Program-made: the position numbers and the translations under genes
Assembly: GCA_944323685.1 (NCBI GenBank)
Contig: CALUTJ010000005.1
Coordinates: 1-64,000, forward strand
Length of the DNA stretch: 64,000 nucleotides
Origin: Candidatus Gastranaerophilales bacterium
GTDB taxonomy: Bacteria; Cyanobacteriota; Vampirovibrionia; Gastranaerophilales; Gastranaerophilaceae
Direction of reading: 5' to 3'
The notes under the pieces: model-generated
The model's database searches: none
Seen by the model: only the letters and a program-made list of their open reading frames with translations
Told to the model about the DNA's origin: nothing
Shown here: positions 45,243 to 54,501 of the stretch, piece by piece
How positions within the stretch are numbered: position 1 is the first letter of the stretch
Layout: every line of letters starts with the position of its first letter

Positions 45243-45491
45243 TTAATTACAGCCGCCGCCTGCTTCAGATCTTTTAACAATGGTATTGTTTATATTATTT
45301 CTTATTAATTGATAAATTTTATTTTTTTTAACCTCTTCGGGCGTAAGTTTATCAAGCATGTCAGCCATATTCTTAAAAGACGGTTTTTGAGTCGGGGCAA
45401 ATGTTTTTTTAACAACTCCTGTCGGGGGCAAAGTTCTTTTTAATTTCGGCAAAGCCGTATTGGCTGTTCTTAAAGTTACTCCATTTAACAT
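45243..45491 (-). CDS. Hypothetical small protein ending in GGGCN
   Basis: The protein is 82 aa from the ATG at 45491 (AAAGGAA upstream); an upstream in-frame ATG at 45530 is less supported. It is Lys/Pro-rich in the first half, with a helical segment near MADMLDKLTPEEVKKNK and C-terminus SEAGGGCN. A distant similarity to precursor-peptide tails can be imagined but not supported. It lies 65 bases upstream of the pentein gene in the same direction. Confidence 0.45.
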   Translation of the reverse strand: MLNGVTLRTANTALPKLKRTLPPTGVVKKTFAPTQKPSFKNMADMLDKLTPEEVKKNKIYQLIRNNINNTIVKRSEAGGGCN

Positions 45492-45583
45492 AGCACTGTA
45501 TTCCTTTCCTTCACATGTTAATAAACTCAATTTTTCGGCAATATTTGACTAAGTATTTTAAAAACTTTACAATTAATTTACAT

Positions 45584-47467
45584 ATGGCGATAAATTTTTC
45601 CAATAAAAAATATAAAAAAATCATATTGTTTTTCTGTATTCTTTTACTGTTAGTTGCAGTATTACTTATTACCGGAAGAAAAAATTTTGCACAAAAAATA
45701 CATTCCGCAAAAGAATTTATCACCCAGACGGAATTAAAGACTTTTGATATACGACAAAGAATGTTTGCAAAACACAGAACACCTGTGCCGGAAATAGTTA
45801 TCGTCGGGATTGATAACCTAAGCCATGAGTATTTGACCTCACATTTTGGGGCCTGGCCTATGCCAAGAGGAGTATACGCCGATTTTATAGATTATGTGGA
45901 AACCCAAAATCCAGCAGCAATCGGTGTCGATGTTTTATTCGTCGGAGCCTGGAATAAAAACAAAGAAGATGATATCCGTCTTGCAAAAACTTTCGGAGCC
46001 TACGACAACCTGTTCGGTGCAATTTATTTTGATGATTATACAAGACAGGAGAGGACACCTCTCAAGCTGCAAAGCAATACTAAAGACAAACATATATTTA
46101 ATAAAAATATAAAACCTTATTATTATCACAACTTAAGAGAGCTGTATCCGGAATTTTTACAATATTCCAAAAATTTGGGGCACATTAATCTTGAGCGTTC
46201 AAAAGACGGTATAATAAGAACCTTGCCATTATTTGTCCGTTATGAAAATGAAGCGGAAGCCAAAATTCCTGAATATTATGCCAATTTTGCATTAAAAATT
46301 CTGAAAAAATATATAGAAAAACAAGAAAGCATAAAAATTGAACAGTATAAAATTGACGGAAAAAATAAACTTATTTTAGGTGAAAGAAACATACCGGTTC
46401 TCAACTCAACAGAGGCAGTGCTAAACTGGTATAATATTAATCCGCTAAAACGAAGCTCAACATTTAATTATGTATCCTTTAAAGATGTATTCCGTTCTAT
46501 GGAAGCACAAAAATTGAATCAAAAACCGGTTTTGCCGCCTGATTATTTTACAAACAAAATTGTGCTTTTAGGTTTTAGCGCAGACGGGCTGTCTGATTTA
46601 AAACCTGTACCGACCACCAAACTTTTGCCGGGTATTGAGATATATGCCACATTTATAAGTAACGCTTTAGACGGTTCATGTATAAAAAAAATCAGTACTA
46701 ACTCAACGTTGATTCTGTCAATACTAATGTTTTTGATTACGGCATTTATGCTTTTCAAAGTTAAATCCTCATTAATAAATTTTGTATCCGCACTTTCAAT
46801 ATGCGTAATTTATATATGGTTGTGTTTTGCGGCAATGCAATTGTTTTATTTGTGGCTGCCTGTTGTAATGCCGGCAATGTCAATAGTCTGTGCTTATATT
46901 ATTGTGCTTGCATTAAAATACTTTTTTAAATCCGAAGATTATGAACAGGTATATAAACTGGCTATTTATGATGCCCTGACCGGATTGTATAATCACGGAT
47001 TTTTCCAGGATCAAATGCGTATAAATTATGAAGCCTGCAAAAGATATGGCGATTGCTTTTCTCTGATAATTATCGATATTGATAAATTTAAAAATTTCAA
47101 TGATACGTACGGACATCAAGTCGGTGATGCGGTTTTAAGACAGGTGTCACAACTGTTAAAAAGTTCTTTGAGAAAGCCTGATATCATTTGCCGTTACGGA
47201 GGAGAAGAAATTACAATAATTCTTCCCCACACATCAAACAAAAATGCATTTCAAATTGCGGAAAAATTATGCAAACTTGTTGCAGACCACCAATTTCCGG
47301 TAAAAAAAGATTTAACCGTAAATGTTACAATAAGTCTCGGGGTTTCGACTTATCCGGATTCTGCTGCTACAATAGCCGAAATGATAGAAACAGCAGACAA
47401 AATTCTGTACAACGCAAAAGAAACAGGCAGAAACAGAGTCGGTATTCCCAATATTATAAAGAAATAA
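45584..47467 (+). CDS. CHASE2-sensor diguanylate cyclase-like protein
   Basis: The protein is about 627 aa. After one N-terminal membrane segment comes an extracytoplasmic CHASE2 domain (IVGIDNLSHEYL, GAWPMPRGVYADFIDYV, GVDVLF). About three membrane segments (about 380-460) and a GGDEF domain follow: DALTGLYNHGFF, IDIDKFKNFNDTYGHQVGD. The I-site RKPD sits five residues before the active loop, which reads GGEEI instead of GG(D/E)EF. It probably makes c-di-GMP if the F-to-I change is tolerated. The start at 45584 is the last good ATG before the membrane segment; 45515 is an alternative. Confidence 0.82.
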   Translation: MAINFSNKKYKKIILFFCILLLLVAVLLITGRKNFAQKIHSAKEFITQTELKTFDIRQRMFAKHRTPVPEIVIVGIDNLSHEYLTSHFGAWPMPRGVYADFIDYVETQNPAAIGVDVLFVGAWNKNKEDDIRLAKTFGAYDNLFGAIYFDDYTRQERTPLKLQSNTKDKHIFNKNIKPYYYHNLRELYPEFLQYSKNLGHINLERSKDGIIRTLPLFVRYENEAEAKIPEYYANFALKILKKYIEKQESIKIEQYKIDGKNKLILGERNIPVLNSTEAVLNWYNINPLKRSSTFNYVSFKDVFRSMEAQKLNQKPVLPPDYFTNKIVLLGFSADGLSDLKPVPTTKLLPGIEIYATFISNALDGSCIKKISTNSTLILSILMFLITAFMLFKVKSSLINFVSALSICVIYIWLCFAAMQLFYLWLPVVMPAMSIVCAYIIVLALKYFFKSEDYEQVYKLAIYDALTGLYNHGFFQDQMRINYEACKRYGDCFSLIIIDIDKFKNFNDTYGHQVGDAVLRQVSQLLKSSLRKPDIICRYGGEEITIILPHTSNKNAFQIAEKLCKLVADHQFPVKKDLTVNVTISLGVSTYPDSAATIAEMIETADKILYNAKETGRNRVGIPNIIKK

Positions 47468-48407
47468 ATTTGCAACCCTGATAAGAATTTCTTTTTTCCA
47501 ATTCTTTATCAATTTTATTTAAAATTTCAAATTTTTTATTAAGCCATTTAGGTGCAACCTTTATTGCCTGCAAACCGTTACCGCCGAGTCTGTGGATTGT
47601 TGTTCTTTCGGGAAGAAGCTCAAGACAATCGCACGCAATATCCACATACTCATCCTCTTCAAGAAGCTTTATCTGACCTTGTTCATACATTTCATACAGT
47701 TTTGTGTTAGGGAAAATACAAAGACAATGGAACTTTACCCCGTCAACTTTTAAATCCGCAAGGGTTTTGATTGTTTGAAGCATATCCTCTTTTGTTTCGT
47801 TCGGGAGACCTAAAATTACATGTACACCAACATTTATGCCGCGTTGTTTTGTCATTTGATAAGCTTTTAAAAATGCTTGATAATCATGTCCTCTGTTGAT
47901 AAATTTAAGGGTTTTGTCATGCATGGATTGAAGCCCGTATTCAATCCATGTTTCGTATTTTTCAGTATAAGATGCAATTAAATCAAGTTTTTGTTCGTCA
48001 ACACAATCAGGTCTTGTACCTATTGAAATACCTACTATATCTTTGTGGCAAAGCGAGGCATCATAGATTTGTTTTAGTTCTTCAACAGGTTTGTAAGTGT
48101 TTGAATACGCCTGAAAATAAGACATGAATTTTTGCGCCTTAAAACGTGTTGATAAGTTTTCTATACCTGTTAACACCTGCTGTTGCACTGACATATGAGA
48201 ATCATGGGCACGCGAAAAACTGCCCCCGTCATCGCAAAAAATACAACCGCCCGAGGAGATAGTTCCATCTCGATTCGGGCAGCTAAAACCTGCATCAAGG
48301 GTGATTTTATACACCTTTTTGCCAAACTTGTTTTTTAAATATTCGCTGAACTGATAGTACCTTTTGTTTGTTACAGGTCTTGGATAAAACGGTTCCTGCA
48401 TAATCAA
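47454..48407 (-). CDS. Radical SAM protein, YhcC/TIGR01212-like
   Basis: The 317-aa protein has the unusual cluster motif of this family: GFSCPNRDGTISSGGCIFC, where the third Cys is separated from the others. VGISIGTRPDCVDE and GVHVILGLPNETKEDM are typical as well. The family has no firmly known reaction. It overlaps the end of the diguanylate cyclase gene on the other strand and is preceded by a small zinc-ribbon gene. Confidence 0.88.
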   Translation of the reverse strand: MIMQEPFYPRPVTNKRYYQFSEYLKNKFGKKVYKITLDAGFSCPNRDGTISSGGCIFCDDGGSFSRAHDSHMSVQQQVLTGIENLSTRFKAQKFMSYFQAYSNTYKPVEELKQIYDASLCHKDIVGISIGTRPDCVDEQKLDLIASYTEKYETWIEYGLQSMHDKTLKFINRGHDYQAFLKAYQMTKQRGINVGVHVILGLPNETKEDMLQTIKTLADLKVDGVKFHCLCIFPNTKLYEMYEQGQIKLLEEDEYVDIACDCLELLPERTTIHRLGGNGLQAIKVAPKWLNKKFEILNKIDKELEKRNSYQGCKFISL

Positions 48408-48413
48408 CAGACT

Positions 48414-48584
48414 TTATTCAGCGGATTCATCATCGGGTAAAACAGGATAAAGATAGTGTTCACCGCATTTAGGACATACAACTTCCTGTTGTTTACCGTC
48501 TTCTAAGATTGCAACTTCAAACAATTCTCTACAGCTTGATTGTACACATCTTATTGCCCAGGAGGGTCTTACGATTCTTGCCAT
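48414..48584 (-). CDS. Small zinc-ribbon protein
   Basis: The protein is 56 aa and begins MARIVRPSWAIRCVQSSC. Two pairs of cysteines (RCVQSSC and VVCPKCG) form a probable zinc ribbon. GGAG lies before the ATG and the stop is six bases before the radical SAM start, so the two are co-transcribed. It is shorter than typical annotation cutoffs. Function unknown. Confidence 0.65.
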   Translation of the reverse strand: MARIVRPSWAIRCVQSSCRELFEVAILEDGKQQEVVCPKCGEHYLYPVLPDDESAE

Positions 48585-48746
48585 AATTCAATCTCCGTTA
48601 ATATTTCCAAGATAAATTTTATCATATTTTTTTTGTTAATGCCATAAAAGATTTTGGGCAATGTGTGTCTTAAACGATAAAAAAATTAAAATTGTAAAAA
48701 ACCCGATAACGGAATTTATACCGGTTAATCTAGCGGCAAATTCTGA

Positions 48747-50090
48747 TTATTGTACCGTGTGAGAAGCAGGCAATAAAAACCTGAAATAAATATATGCTGA
48801 ACTCATTAAAAGCGATACAAATGTTATACTTGCGCCATATTTTAAATATTTCATAAACGAAATAGGCTTGCCGTACGCGGCAGCAGTTTCCGAAACAATA
48901 ACGTTGGCTGCTGCGCCTATTATTGTCATGTTTCCGCCAAGACAAGCACCCAAAGACAAACACCACCACAGCGGATGCGCGTATGCAGCACCCTCGACCA
49001 GTTGTATTTGATAAATCATAGGCGCCATAGTCGCAGTATATGGAATATTGTCAACTATACCGGATAAAATACCGGAAGCCCATAAAATCAACATTGCCGC
49101 AGCAGATTCATTTCCGTTTGTTACATCAAGAATCCACTTTGCCATTATAGAGATTCCGCCCGCTGCTTCAAAACCGCCAATGATTATAAAAAGCCCGATA
49201 AAGAAAAATATTGTGTTCCATTCTATGCCGTTCAGCACTCTTTTTGGACTTTCAAAAATCATCAAAAAGCTGGCGCCGGCAAGTGCTATTACATAAGACT
49301 CCATATGTATTACATCGTGCAAAATAAAGCCTAATATAACCAGCAATAATATAACGGAAGAGCGTATTGCAAGTGATTTGTCTGTTATTGTTTGAGAATT
49401 GTCCAACTCCGCCACCGCGTCCATTTTATCCTGCGTAGCTACAAGGTCTTTTTTAAAACACAACCACAAGATAAACATTGTCACGGCAAAAATTAAACAA
49501 ACAATATCCGTAAGCTCAAGCAAGAAGGTCATAAAAGTAAACCCTGCTTTGCTTCCGATTATGATATTCGGCGGGTCGCCTATGAGAGTAGCAGTTCCGC
49601 CGATATTTGATGCAAGAATTTCCGTAATCAGGTACGGAATCGGATTTATATCTAATTTTTTTGCAATCAGAAAAGTTACGGGTACAACAAGAATAACCGT
49701 TGTAACGTTGTCTAAAAATGCTGATGCAAATGCGGTAAAGCAGCCTAAAGTTATTAAAATTTTTGTCGGGTGCCCTTTGGTTTTTTTCAATAATGCATTG
49801 GCAATCCATGTAAAAATACCGCTTTTTGAAGCAATGCTGACTATAATCATCATGCTGATTAAAAGAAATATTACATTAAAATCAACAAAGTTTATAAAGT
49901 AATGCGGGTCAATTGTATCATGTCCTTTGGATTGCGCCAAAAGGCCCAGTATAAGAGTTAATGCCGCACCGAGCATTGCAACAGTTACTTTAGAAATTTT
50001 TTCCCACGCAATAAAAATATACGCAACAATTAAAATTGTTGAAGAAAACATTAACGCGTGCGATTGTATATAGTTTACAATTGTTTCCAT
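48747..50090 (-). CDS. ArsB/NhaD-family ion transporter
   Basis: The protein is 447 aa from the ATG at 50090 (GGGAGGA upstream). It has about 11 membrane segments and the family motif GTATLIGDPPNIIIGSKAGF, plus FLDNVTTVILVVPVTF. Members are Na+/H+ antiporters (NhaD), arsenite pumps or dicarboxylate carriers; no ars genes are adjacent, so NhaD-like exchange is as likely as arsenite export. Confidence 0.85.
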   Translation of the reverse strand: METIVNYIQSHALMFSSTILIVAYIFIAWEKISKVTVAMLGAALTLILGLLAQSKGHDTIDPHYFINFVDFNVIFLLISMMIIVSIASKSGIFTWIANALLKKTKGHPTKILITLGCFTAFASAFLDNVTTVILVVPVTFLIAKKLDINPIPYLITEILASNIGGTATLIGDPPNIIIGSKAGFTFMTFLLELTDIVCLIFAVTMFILWLCFKKDLVATQDKMDAVAELDNSQTITDKSLAIRSSVILLLVILGFILHDVIHMESYVIALAGASFLMIFESPKRVLNGIEWNTIFFFIGLFIIIGGFEAAGGISIMAKWILDVTNGNESAAAMLILWASGILSGIVDNIPYTATMAPMIYQIQLVEGAAYAHPLWWCLSLGACLGGNMTIIGAAANVIVSETAAAYGKPISFMKYLKYGASITFVSLLMSSAYIYFRFLLPASHTVQ

Positions 50091-50185
50091 AAATCCTCCC
50101 GATATATTTTTTAATTTTATCATAAATAATATACGAGAGTTGATACATACTATTTTTACTTATGTTTTGTTTGATGATAATGCGG

Positions 50186-51325
50186 TTATCGTTTTGTATC
50201 AATATGCAAAATATTTTTCCTTATAAACTGCAAACCGACCCCGACATAAGTAGAAATAACCATTGTTAAAACAAAATACAAATAAGTTGTTTGAACAGGG
50301 TTGTAAATCCAGTAAATATCGTGATTTGCTCGTTCCGAAACCGGTATGCCGTTCATTTTTAAAAAAATAGCCGTAATTATATACATAACAAGCAGATGAT
50401 TCGCCATAATGTGGTAAGTATTTTCTCCCATCTGTTTAATAAATTTTACGTCTTTTAAATAAGGATAAAAGATTTTTACAGTAAACAATGACGCCCATAT
50501 TCCCGTTAATGAAGTAATAACGGGAACGATTATCTGCTGGTCAAATCTTGCCCATACAAGAACGTAACTCAAGCCTATACCGTGTTCGGGGTCAAAATCT
50601 CTGTTGAACAACCACAAAACTGACTGAACAACAACTACTATCGCAAACCATTTGACAGTAAAAATATTGATATGCTCTTCTATATAGTGTCTGTAATAAT
50701 ACCCGAGATAAACAAAAAACAGTGAAAACATTGTTCTTATAACAATAAGCATAAACGGGTCAACAGGAAAAATCTTTGCAACCGGTATTGCCAGAAAGCC
50801 TAAAACAGCAAAAACTCCAAGGTGAAAATACTTGTTGTCTTTGGCCTTTTTTAAAACTCTAAATAAGAATAAAAAGACAATCATTGTCATAAACAACTGT
50901 GTGACAAACCACAAAGGACAGGCTAAATCAAACTGATGTCCGTTTAAAAAAGGTGTAATCAAAAAGTTTTTAAGAGAAATCGGCTGTCCCCAGAAATGTC
51001 CGGTCAATTTTGCAATCAATACCGTAACACAAAGATAAAAGGCATCATACAAAAAATAAGGAACAAGCAGTGTTTGTATCCTTCTTTTCACAAAAGTAAA
51101 AACATCATCAATATATTTATCTTTAAACAAATAGCCTGAAATAAAGAAAAACAAAGCCAGTTGAAACGAATACGGCGTAAACATTCCCAGCAGTGAAAAT
51201 TCTAAATGACCAGACACCACAAGTGTTATGGCCAGTGCCTTGAGAATATTCACTTTTGTCGAAAATTCTTCACGCCTGTCTTGTTGAGTTTGTGTCGTTT
51301 TATCATTAATTACGGTATTTATCAT
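50186..51325 (-). CDS. Membrane acyltransferase (acyltransferase family 3)
   Basis: The 379-aa protein has about ten membrane segments. The start is VNILKALAITLVVSGHLEFS, then LALFFFISGYLFK, as in the family of OafA/NodX-type O-acetyltransferases that decorate surface glycans. The His of SGH is the conserved catalytic position. It follows the aminotransferase gene by 14 bases, in the same operon. Confidence 0.85.
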   Translation of the reverse strand: MINTVINDKTTQTQQDRREEFSTKVNILKALAITLVVSGHLEFSLLGMFTPYSFQLALFFFISGYLFKDKYIDDVFTFVKRRIQTLLVPYFLYDAFYLCVTVLIAKLTGHFWGQPISLKNFLITPFLNGHQFDLACPLWFVTQLFMTMIVFLFLFRVLKKAKDNKYFHLGVFAVLGFLAIPVAKIFPVDPFMLIVIRTMFSLFFVYLGYYYRHYIEEHINIFTVKWFAIVVVVQSVLWLFNRDFDPEHGIGLSYVLVWARFDQQIIVPVITSLTGIWASLFTVKIFYPYLKDVKFIKQMGENTYHIMANHLLVMYIITAIFLKMNGIPVSERANHDIYWIYNPVQTTYLYFVLTMVISTYVGVGLQFIRKNILHIDTKR

Positions 51326-51339
51326 ACAGGTTACTTTCT

Positions 51340-52464
51340 TTAATTTAATTCTTGTATAAAGTCACTTATTTTTTCCAGTCCCTGTTTTAATACATCAGGA
51401 CTTTTGCAATATCCTACCCTAAAACAGTGTTCTGTTTCAAAGCAAAACCCCGGAGTCAAAAACACGCCTTTTTCTTTAGCAAGTCTGTCGCACAGTTCCT
51501 CTGATGTCATATCAAAGTCGTAATACAACATCGCCGTAGTACCTGCACGGGGTTTTGTATACGAGATATGTTTTTGTCCGGCTACCCAGTTATCAAGTAT
51601 TTCAAAACATTTTCTGATTGCAATTTTGTTGCGCCCGATTATCTTATCATAATGTTTTAATGCAAGTGCCGCAATATTCTCATCTAACAAAGAGCAGGAT
51701 ATCATGTTGTACTCCCTGTGGCGGATAAATTTTCCCATAGCTTCATTGTCTTTGCACGCAATCCATCCGAGGCGTACACCGGCAAGCGAAAAGATTTTTG
51801 ACATGGAACATACGCTTATACCTTTTTCATATAAATCTGCAACAGATGGCGTATATTCATCTGTAAGATTCAGACCTCTGTAAACTTCATCACTCAAAAT
51901 ATAAGCGTTTACGCTTCTGGCAATTTCAATTATTTCTTGAAGCGTTTTTTCGTCAATCAATGAACCCGAAGGGTTGTTAGGGTTGTTTATACAGATAAGT
52001 TTTGTTTTTTCGTTAACAAGTTTTTTAAGTTCATCCAAATCGGGTAAAAATTTATTTTCAGGTGTAAGGCGCAAATACTTAACATCAGCGCCGAATGATT
52101 GTGGTATAGAATACAGCTGCTGATATGTCGGGATAACCGATATTACTCTGTCAGAGGGTTCAACAAGCGAATAAAAAACGAGATGATTTGCACCTGCCGC
52201 ACCTATTGTCGGTATAATATCGTCTGTTTCAATTGTATTGTATAAATTTTTAACTCCGGTCTTAAAAGCAGGCAGTCCTTTAATATAACCGTAACCTAAC
52301 TTTTGTTTGGAAAGATTGTCAAAAAACTCCTGTTTATTTTCGCCTGTAAGCTCAAACAATTCGTCAAGCGACAATGTTTGTACAGTTGTGTTGCCAAGGT
52401 CATATATGGAATACTTTTCGTATTCGTTCATCCAGTCTTCTACTTTAAACGGAGCTATCTTCAT
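51340..52464 (-). CDS. Class I/II PLP aminotransferase
   Basis: The 374-aa protein has TIGAAGANHLVFYSL, NNPNNPSGSLID, LSDEVYRGL and SMSKIFSLAGVRLGW (PLP Lys in SMSK). It resembles the aspartate-aminotransferase fold group that includes VioD/capreomycidine-synthase-like members. The substrate is not determinable. It pairs with the acyltransferase, perhaps for making or decorating an amino-sugar or amino-acid-linked surface molecule. Confidence 0.8.
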   Translation of the reverse strand: MKIAPFKVEDWMNEYEKYSIYDLGNTTVQTLSLDELFELTGENKQEFFDNLSKQKLGYGYIKGLPAFKTGVKNLYNTIETDDIIPTIGAAGANHLVFYSLVEPSDRVISVIPTYQQLYSIPQSFGADVKYLRLTPENKFLPDLDELKKLVNEKTKLICINNPNNPSGSLIDEKTLQEIIEIARSVNAYILSDEVYRGLNLTDEYTPSVADLYEKGISVCSMSKIFSLAGVRLGWIACKDNEAMGKFIRHREYNMISCSLLDENIAALALKHYDKIIGRNKIAIRKCFEILDNWVAGQKHISYTKPRAGTTAMLYYDFDMTSEELCDRLAKEKGVFLTPGFCFETEHCFRVGYCKSPDVLKQGLEKISDFIQELN

Positions 52465-52501
52465 AGATAAATTATGCCTGATAAATCATTACGTGCAATA
52501 A

Positions 52502-52529
52502 AAAAGCCCTGTTTTGTTACAGGACTTTT
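52502..52529 (-). terminator. Terminator after the esterase gene
   Basis: The stem AAAAGCCCTGT / ACAGGACTTTT (one mismatch) lies just past the esterase stop. The T-run is on the minus strand. Confidence 0.75.
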
Positions 52530-52533
52530 GATT

Positions 52534-53505
52534 TTATTTCTCCAGAGCTTTTTTAAGCATGTTACAGGCCAACATCAGTGCACCTTTTGCCTGAGGAGTT
52601 TCAGACAGTGCGTTCAGCATTAAAAAGTCGTGGATTGTTCCGTTCATTCTGACATTCAACACATCTACTCCTGCTGAATCTAATTTTCTTGCATAGGCTT
52701 CGCCTTCATCTCTTAAAACATCGTTTTCCGCAGTTATAATAAGTGCCGGAGGCAAACCTGCCAGCTGAGTTTCGTCAGCCTGTAGGGGAGAAATATACAA
52801 ATCATCGCGAATCGTTTTGTCAGGGGCATAACAATCCCAGAACCATTCCATTGCTTTTTTACTTAACCACGGCCCGTCGCGAAACTGGTCATAAGAATGT
52901 GTATCCATATCAGCATTGGTCACGGGATAAAAAAGACATTGGAAAACAATATCTACCACTCCGTCATTTTTGGCTTTAATGGCTGTTGCCGTTGCCATAT
53001 TAGCACCTGCGCTGTCACCGGCCAATGCAATACGATTTTTATCGATGTTAAATTCTTTGTGCTCTTCATAAATGTACTTTACAAGTGCATAAATTTCCTC
53101 TAAAGCTTTTGGAAATTTTGCTTCAGGCGATAGCGAGTATTCGGGGAAAAATACAACAGAGTTTGTGTAAAGCGCAATTTTTCTGATAAGCATATCAAAG
53201 CTTTGTTTGCCGCCGATTACCCAGCCGCCGCCGTGTATATAGACGATTGCACCTAATGTGTCATTGTTGTCTTTAGGACGGACAGTACGTAAATTTACAT
53301 TGCCGGCAATATCCGTATATACGGTTAAATCCTTTATATCAGCAGGTATTTCTTTATAAGTGTGCGCCTGCAAGGTTTCCAAAAAATCACGTGCCTGATT
53401 CGGGGTTAATTTATACAGAGGTTTTGTGTTTTCTTCTTCAAGTTTCAATACAAATTCTTCAGTCAAGGTGTTAAGATTCGGTAATTTTGAATTTGGTTCC
53501 GACAT
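52534..53505 (-). CDS. Alpha/beta-hydrolase, acetyl-esterase (HSL family)
   Basis: The 323-aa enzyme has the oxyanion-hole motif YIHGGGWVIGG and nucleophile elbow AGDSAGANMATA. A C-terminal Asp (ITAENDVLRDEGEAYA) and His (NGTIHDFLML) complete the triad. It hydrolyses short-chain esters. AAGGAG lies before the ATG, and a full palindromic repeat (copy D) begins only 16 bases upstream of the start. Confidence 0.9.
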   Translation of the reverse strand: MSEPNSKLPNLNTLTEEFVLKLEEENTKPLYKLTPNQARDFLETLQAHTYKEIPADIKDLTVYTDIAGNVNLRTVRPKDNNDTLGAIVYIHGGGWVIGGKQSFDMLIRKIALYTNSVVFFPEYSLSPEAKFPKALEEIYALVKYIYEEHKEFNIDKNRIALAGDSAGANMATATAIKAKNDGVVDIVFQCLFYPVTNADMDTHSYDQFRDGPWLSKKAMEWFWDCYAPDKTIRDDLYISPLQADETQLAGLPPALIITAENDVLRDEGEAYARKLDSAGVDVLNVRMNGTIHDFLMLNALSETPQAKGALMLACNMLKKALEK

Positions 53506-53520
53506 ATTTTGCTCCTTTTA

Positions 53521-53696
53521 TCTAATCTAGTGTCGCAGTTGCCGTCTCGAGCCTTCGAGCCGTCACTGCTCATCTTTGCCTTCTTTTTCGGCTGAACTGT
53601 GGTGAAGCCTGAAAAATGGCTTCACTATGTGAACAAGGTGACACTCCAAAAATTCGTTCACATCGCTTTGCTCCTTATCACGAATTTTTCTCGGCA
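53521..53696 (+). repeat. Palindromic repeat, full form (copy D)
   Basis: This 176-bp copy (one base missing near the end, TCGGCA) matches A-C. It is directly upstream of the esterase ribosome-binding site, so the esterase promoter must lie inside or beyond it. Confidence 0.88.
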
Positions 53697-53771
53697 AATT
53701 TTTTTTAAAATTAAGCAAAATTTGTAAAAATTTCCATTAGAAGAATGTATAAATTGTAATATAATTATTTT

Positions 53772-54476
53772 ATGAGTAATTTTGATTTTTTAAAAAACAT
53801 AAACGAAAACCTCTACATTATAGCTGCGGACGCGGAGAATCTCTTTCGTGACAGATACTTTGAACAGTGTATGGCTCAGACAAGACGTCTGGGGGAACAT
53901 TTATGCCGTCTTGTGATGGGAGAAAAAGCGCAAGCGGGTGATTCTTTTGATGAAATGCTTGCAACTCTCAAAGATACTCCCTCACCGAGTGAGATAGAAA
54001 AAGAGTTTATAGACGACCTGTATTTTTTAAAAAAAGCCGGCAATAAAGCAGTGCATTCTTTAAATGTATCTAATGACGGAAAAGAAGCGCTTGAATGTCT
54101 TGAACGCGCTTTTGAAGCATCCATAAACTTTGCCGTCTATAAAGGCGGAGCAGGCGAAGAGCTTTTAAACAAAGTTTTTGACGAGGAACTTTTGATTACA
54201 GGCAAAAAAAGCAAAAAAATCTCTTTGCAGGAAGAGTATATTGCCAAGAAAAAACAGTGGATAGAGGAAGAAGAAAGACTATCACAGGGTGTTGAAGAAA
54301 AAAAATCAAAGGCTAAGACTAAAAAATCAAAAAAAACAAAGAAAAAATCCGATGATGATTTTGACAAACCCTTATCAGGTGATGAACAGAAAAAGCCTCT
54401 CTGGCGTGAAATTTTGGAAACCATTCTTGCCGGATTAGTTATATATGTGTGTTATTTACTGTTTTTTAATAAATAA
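53772..54476 (+). CDS. DUF4145-like protein with C-terminal membrane anchor
   Basis: The 234-aa protein: residues 1-110 look like DUF4145 (LYIIAADAENLFRDRYFEQC, then RRLGEHLCRLV and FLKKAGNKAVH), a helical domain found in type I restriction subunits and defence-related proteins. A Lys-rich linker (about 165-200) leads to a C-terminal membrane segment (ILAGLVIYVCYLLFF). A tail-anchored DUF4145 protein is uncommon. Function unknown; no restriction genes are adjacent. Confidence 0.68.
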   Translation: MSNFDFLKNINENLYIIAADAENLFRDRYFEQCMAQTRRLGEHLCRLVMGEKAQAGDSFDEMLATLKDTPSPSEIEKEFIDDLYFLKKAGNKAVHSLNVSNDGKEALECLERAFEASINFAVYKGGAGEELLNKVFDEELLITGKKSKKISLQEEYIAKKKQWIEEEERLSQGVEEKKSKAKTKKSKKTKKKSDDDFDKPLSGDEQKKPLWREILETILAGLVIYVCYLLFFNK

Positions 54477-54501
54477 TGGTTAATATTATAAGGAGAAAAT
54501 T

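Noticed and set aside
45243-45491. RiPP precursor peptide ending GGGCN
   Set aside because: There is no leader/core pattern and no adjacent maturation or export genes; a Gly/Cys tail alone is not evidence.
48747-50090. Arsenic resistance operon
   Set aside because: The transporter motif fits ArsB and NhaD alike, and no arsR, arsC or arsA gene is adjacent.
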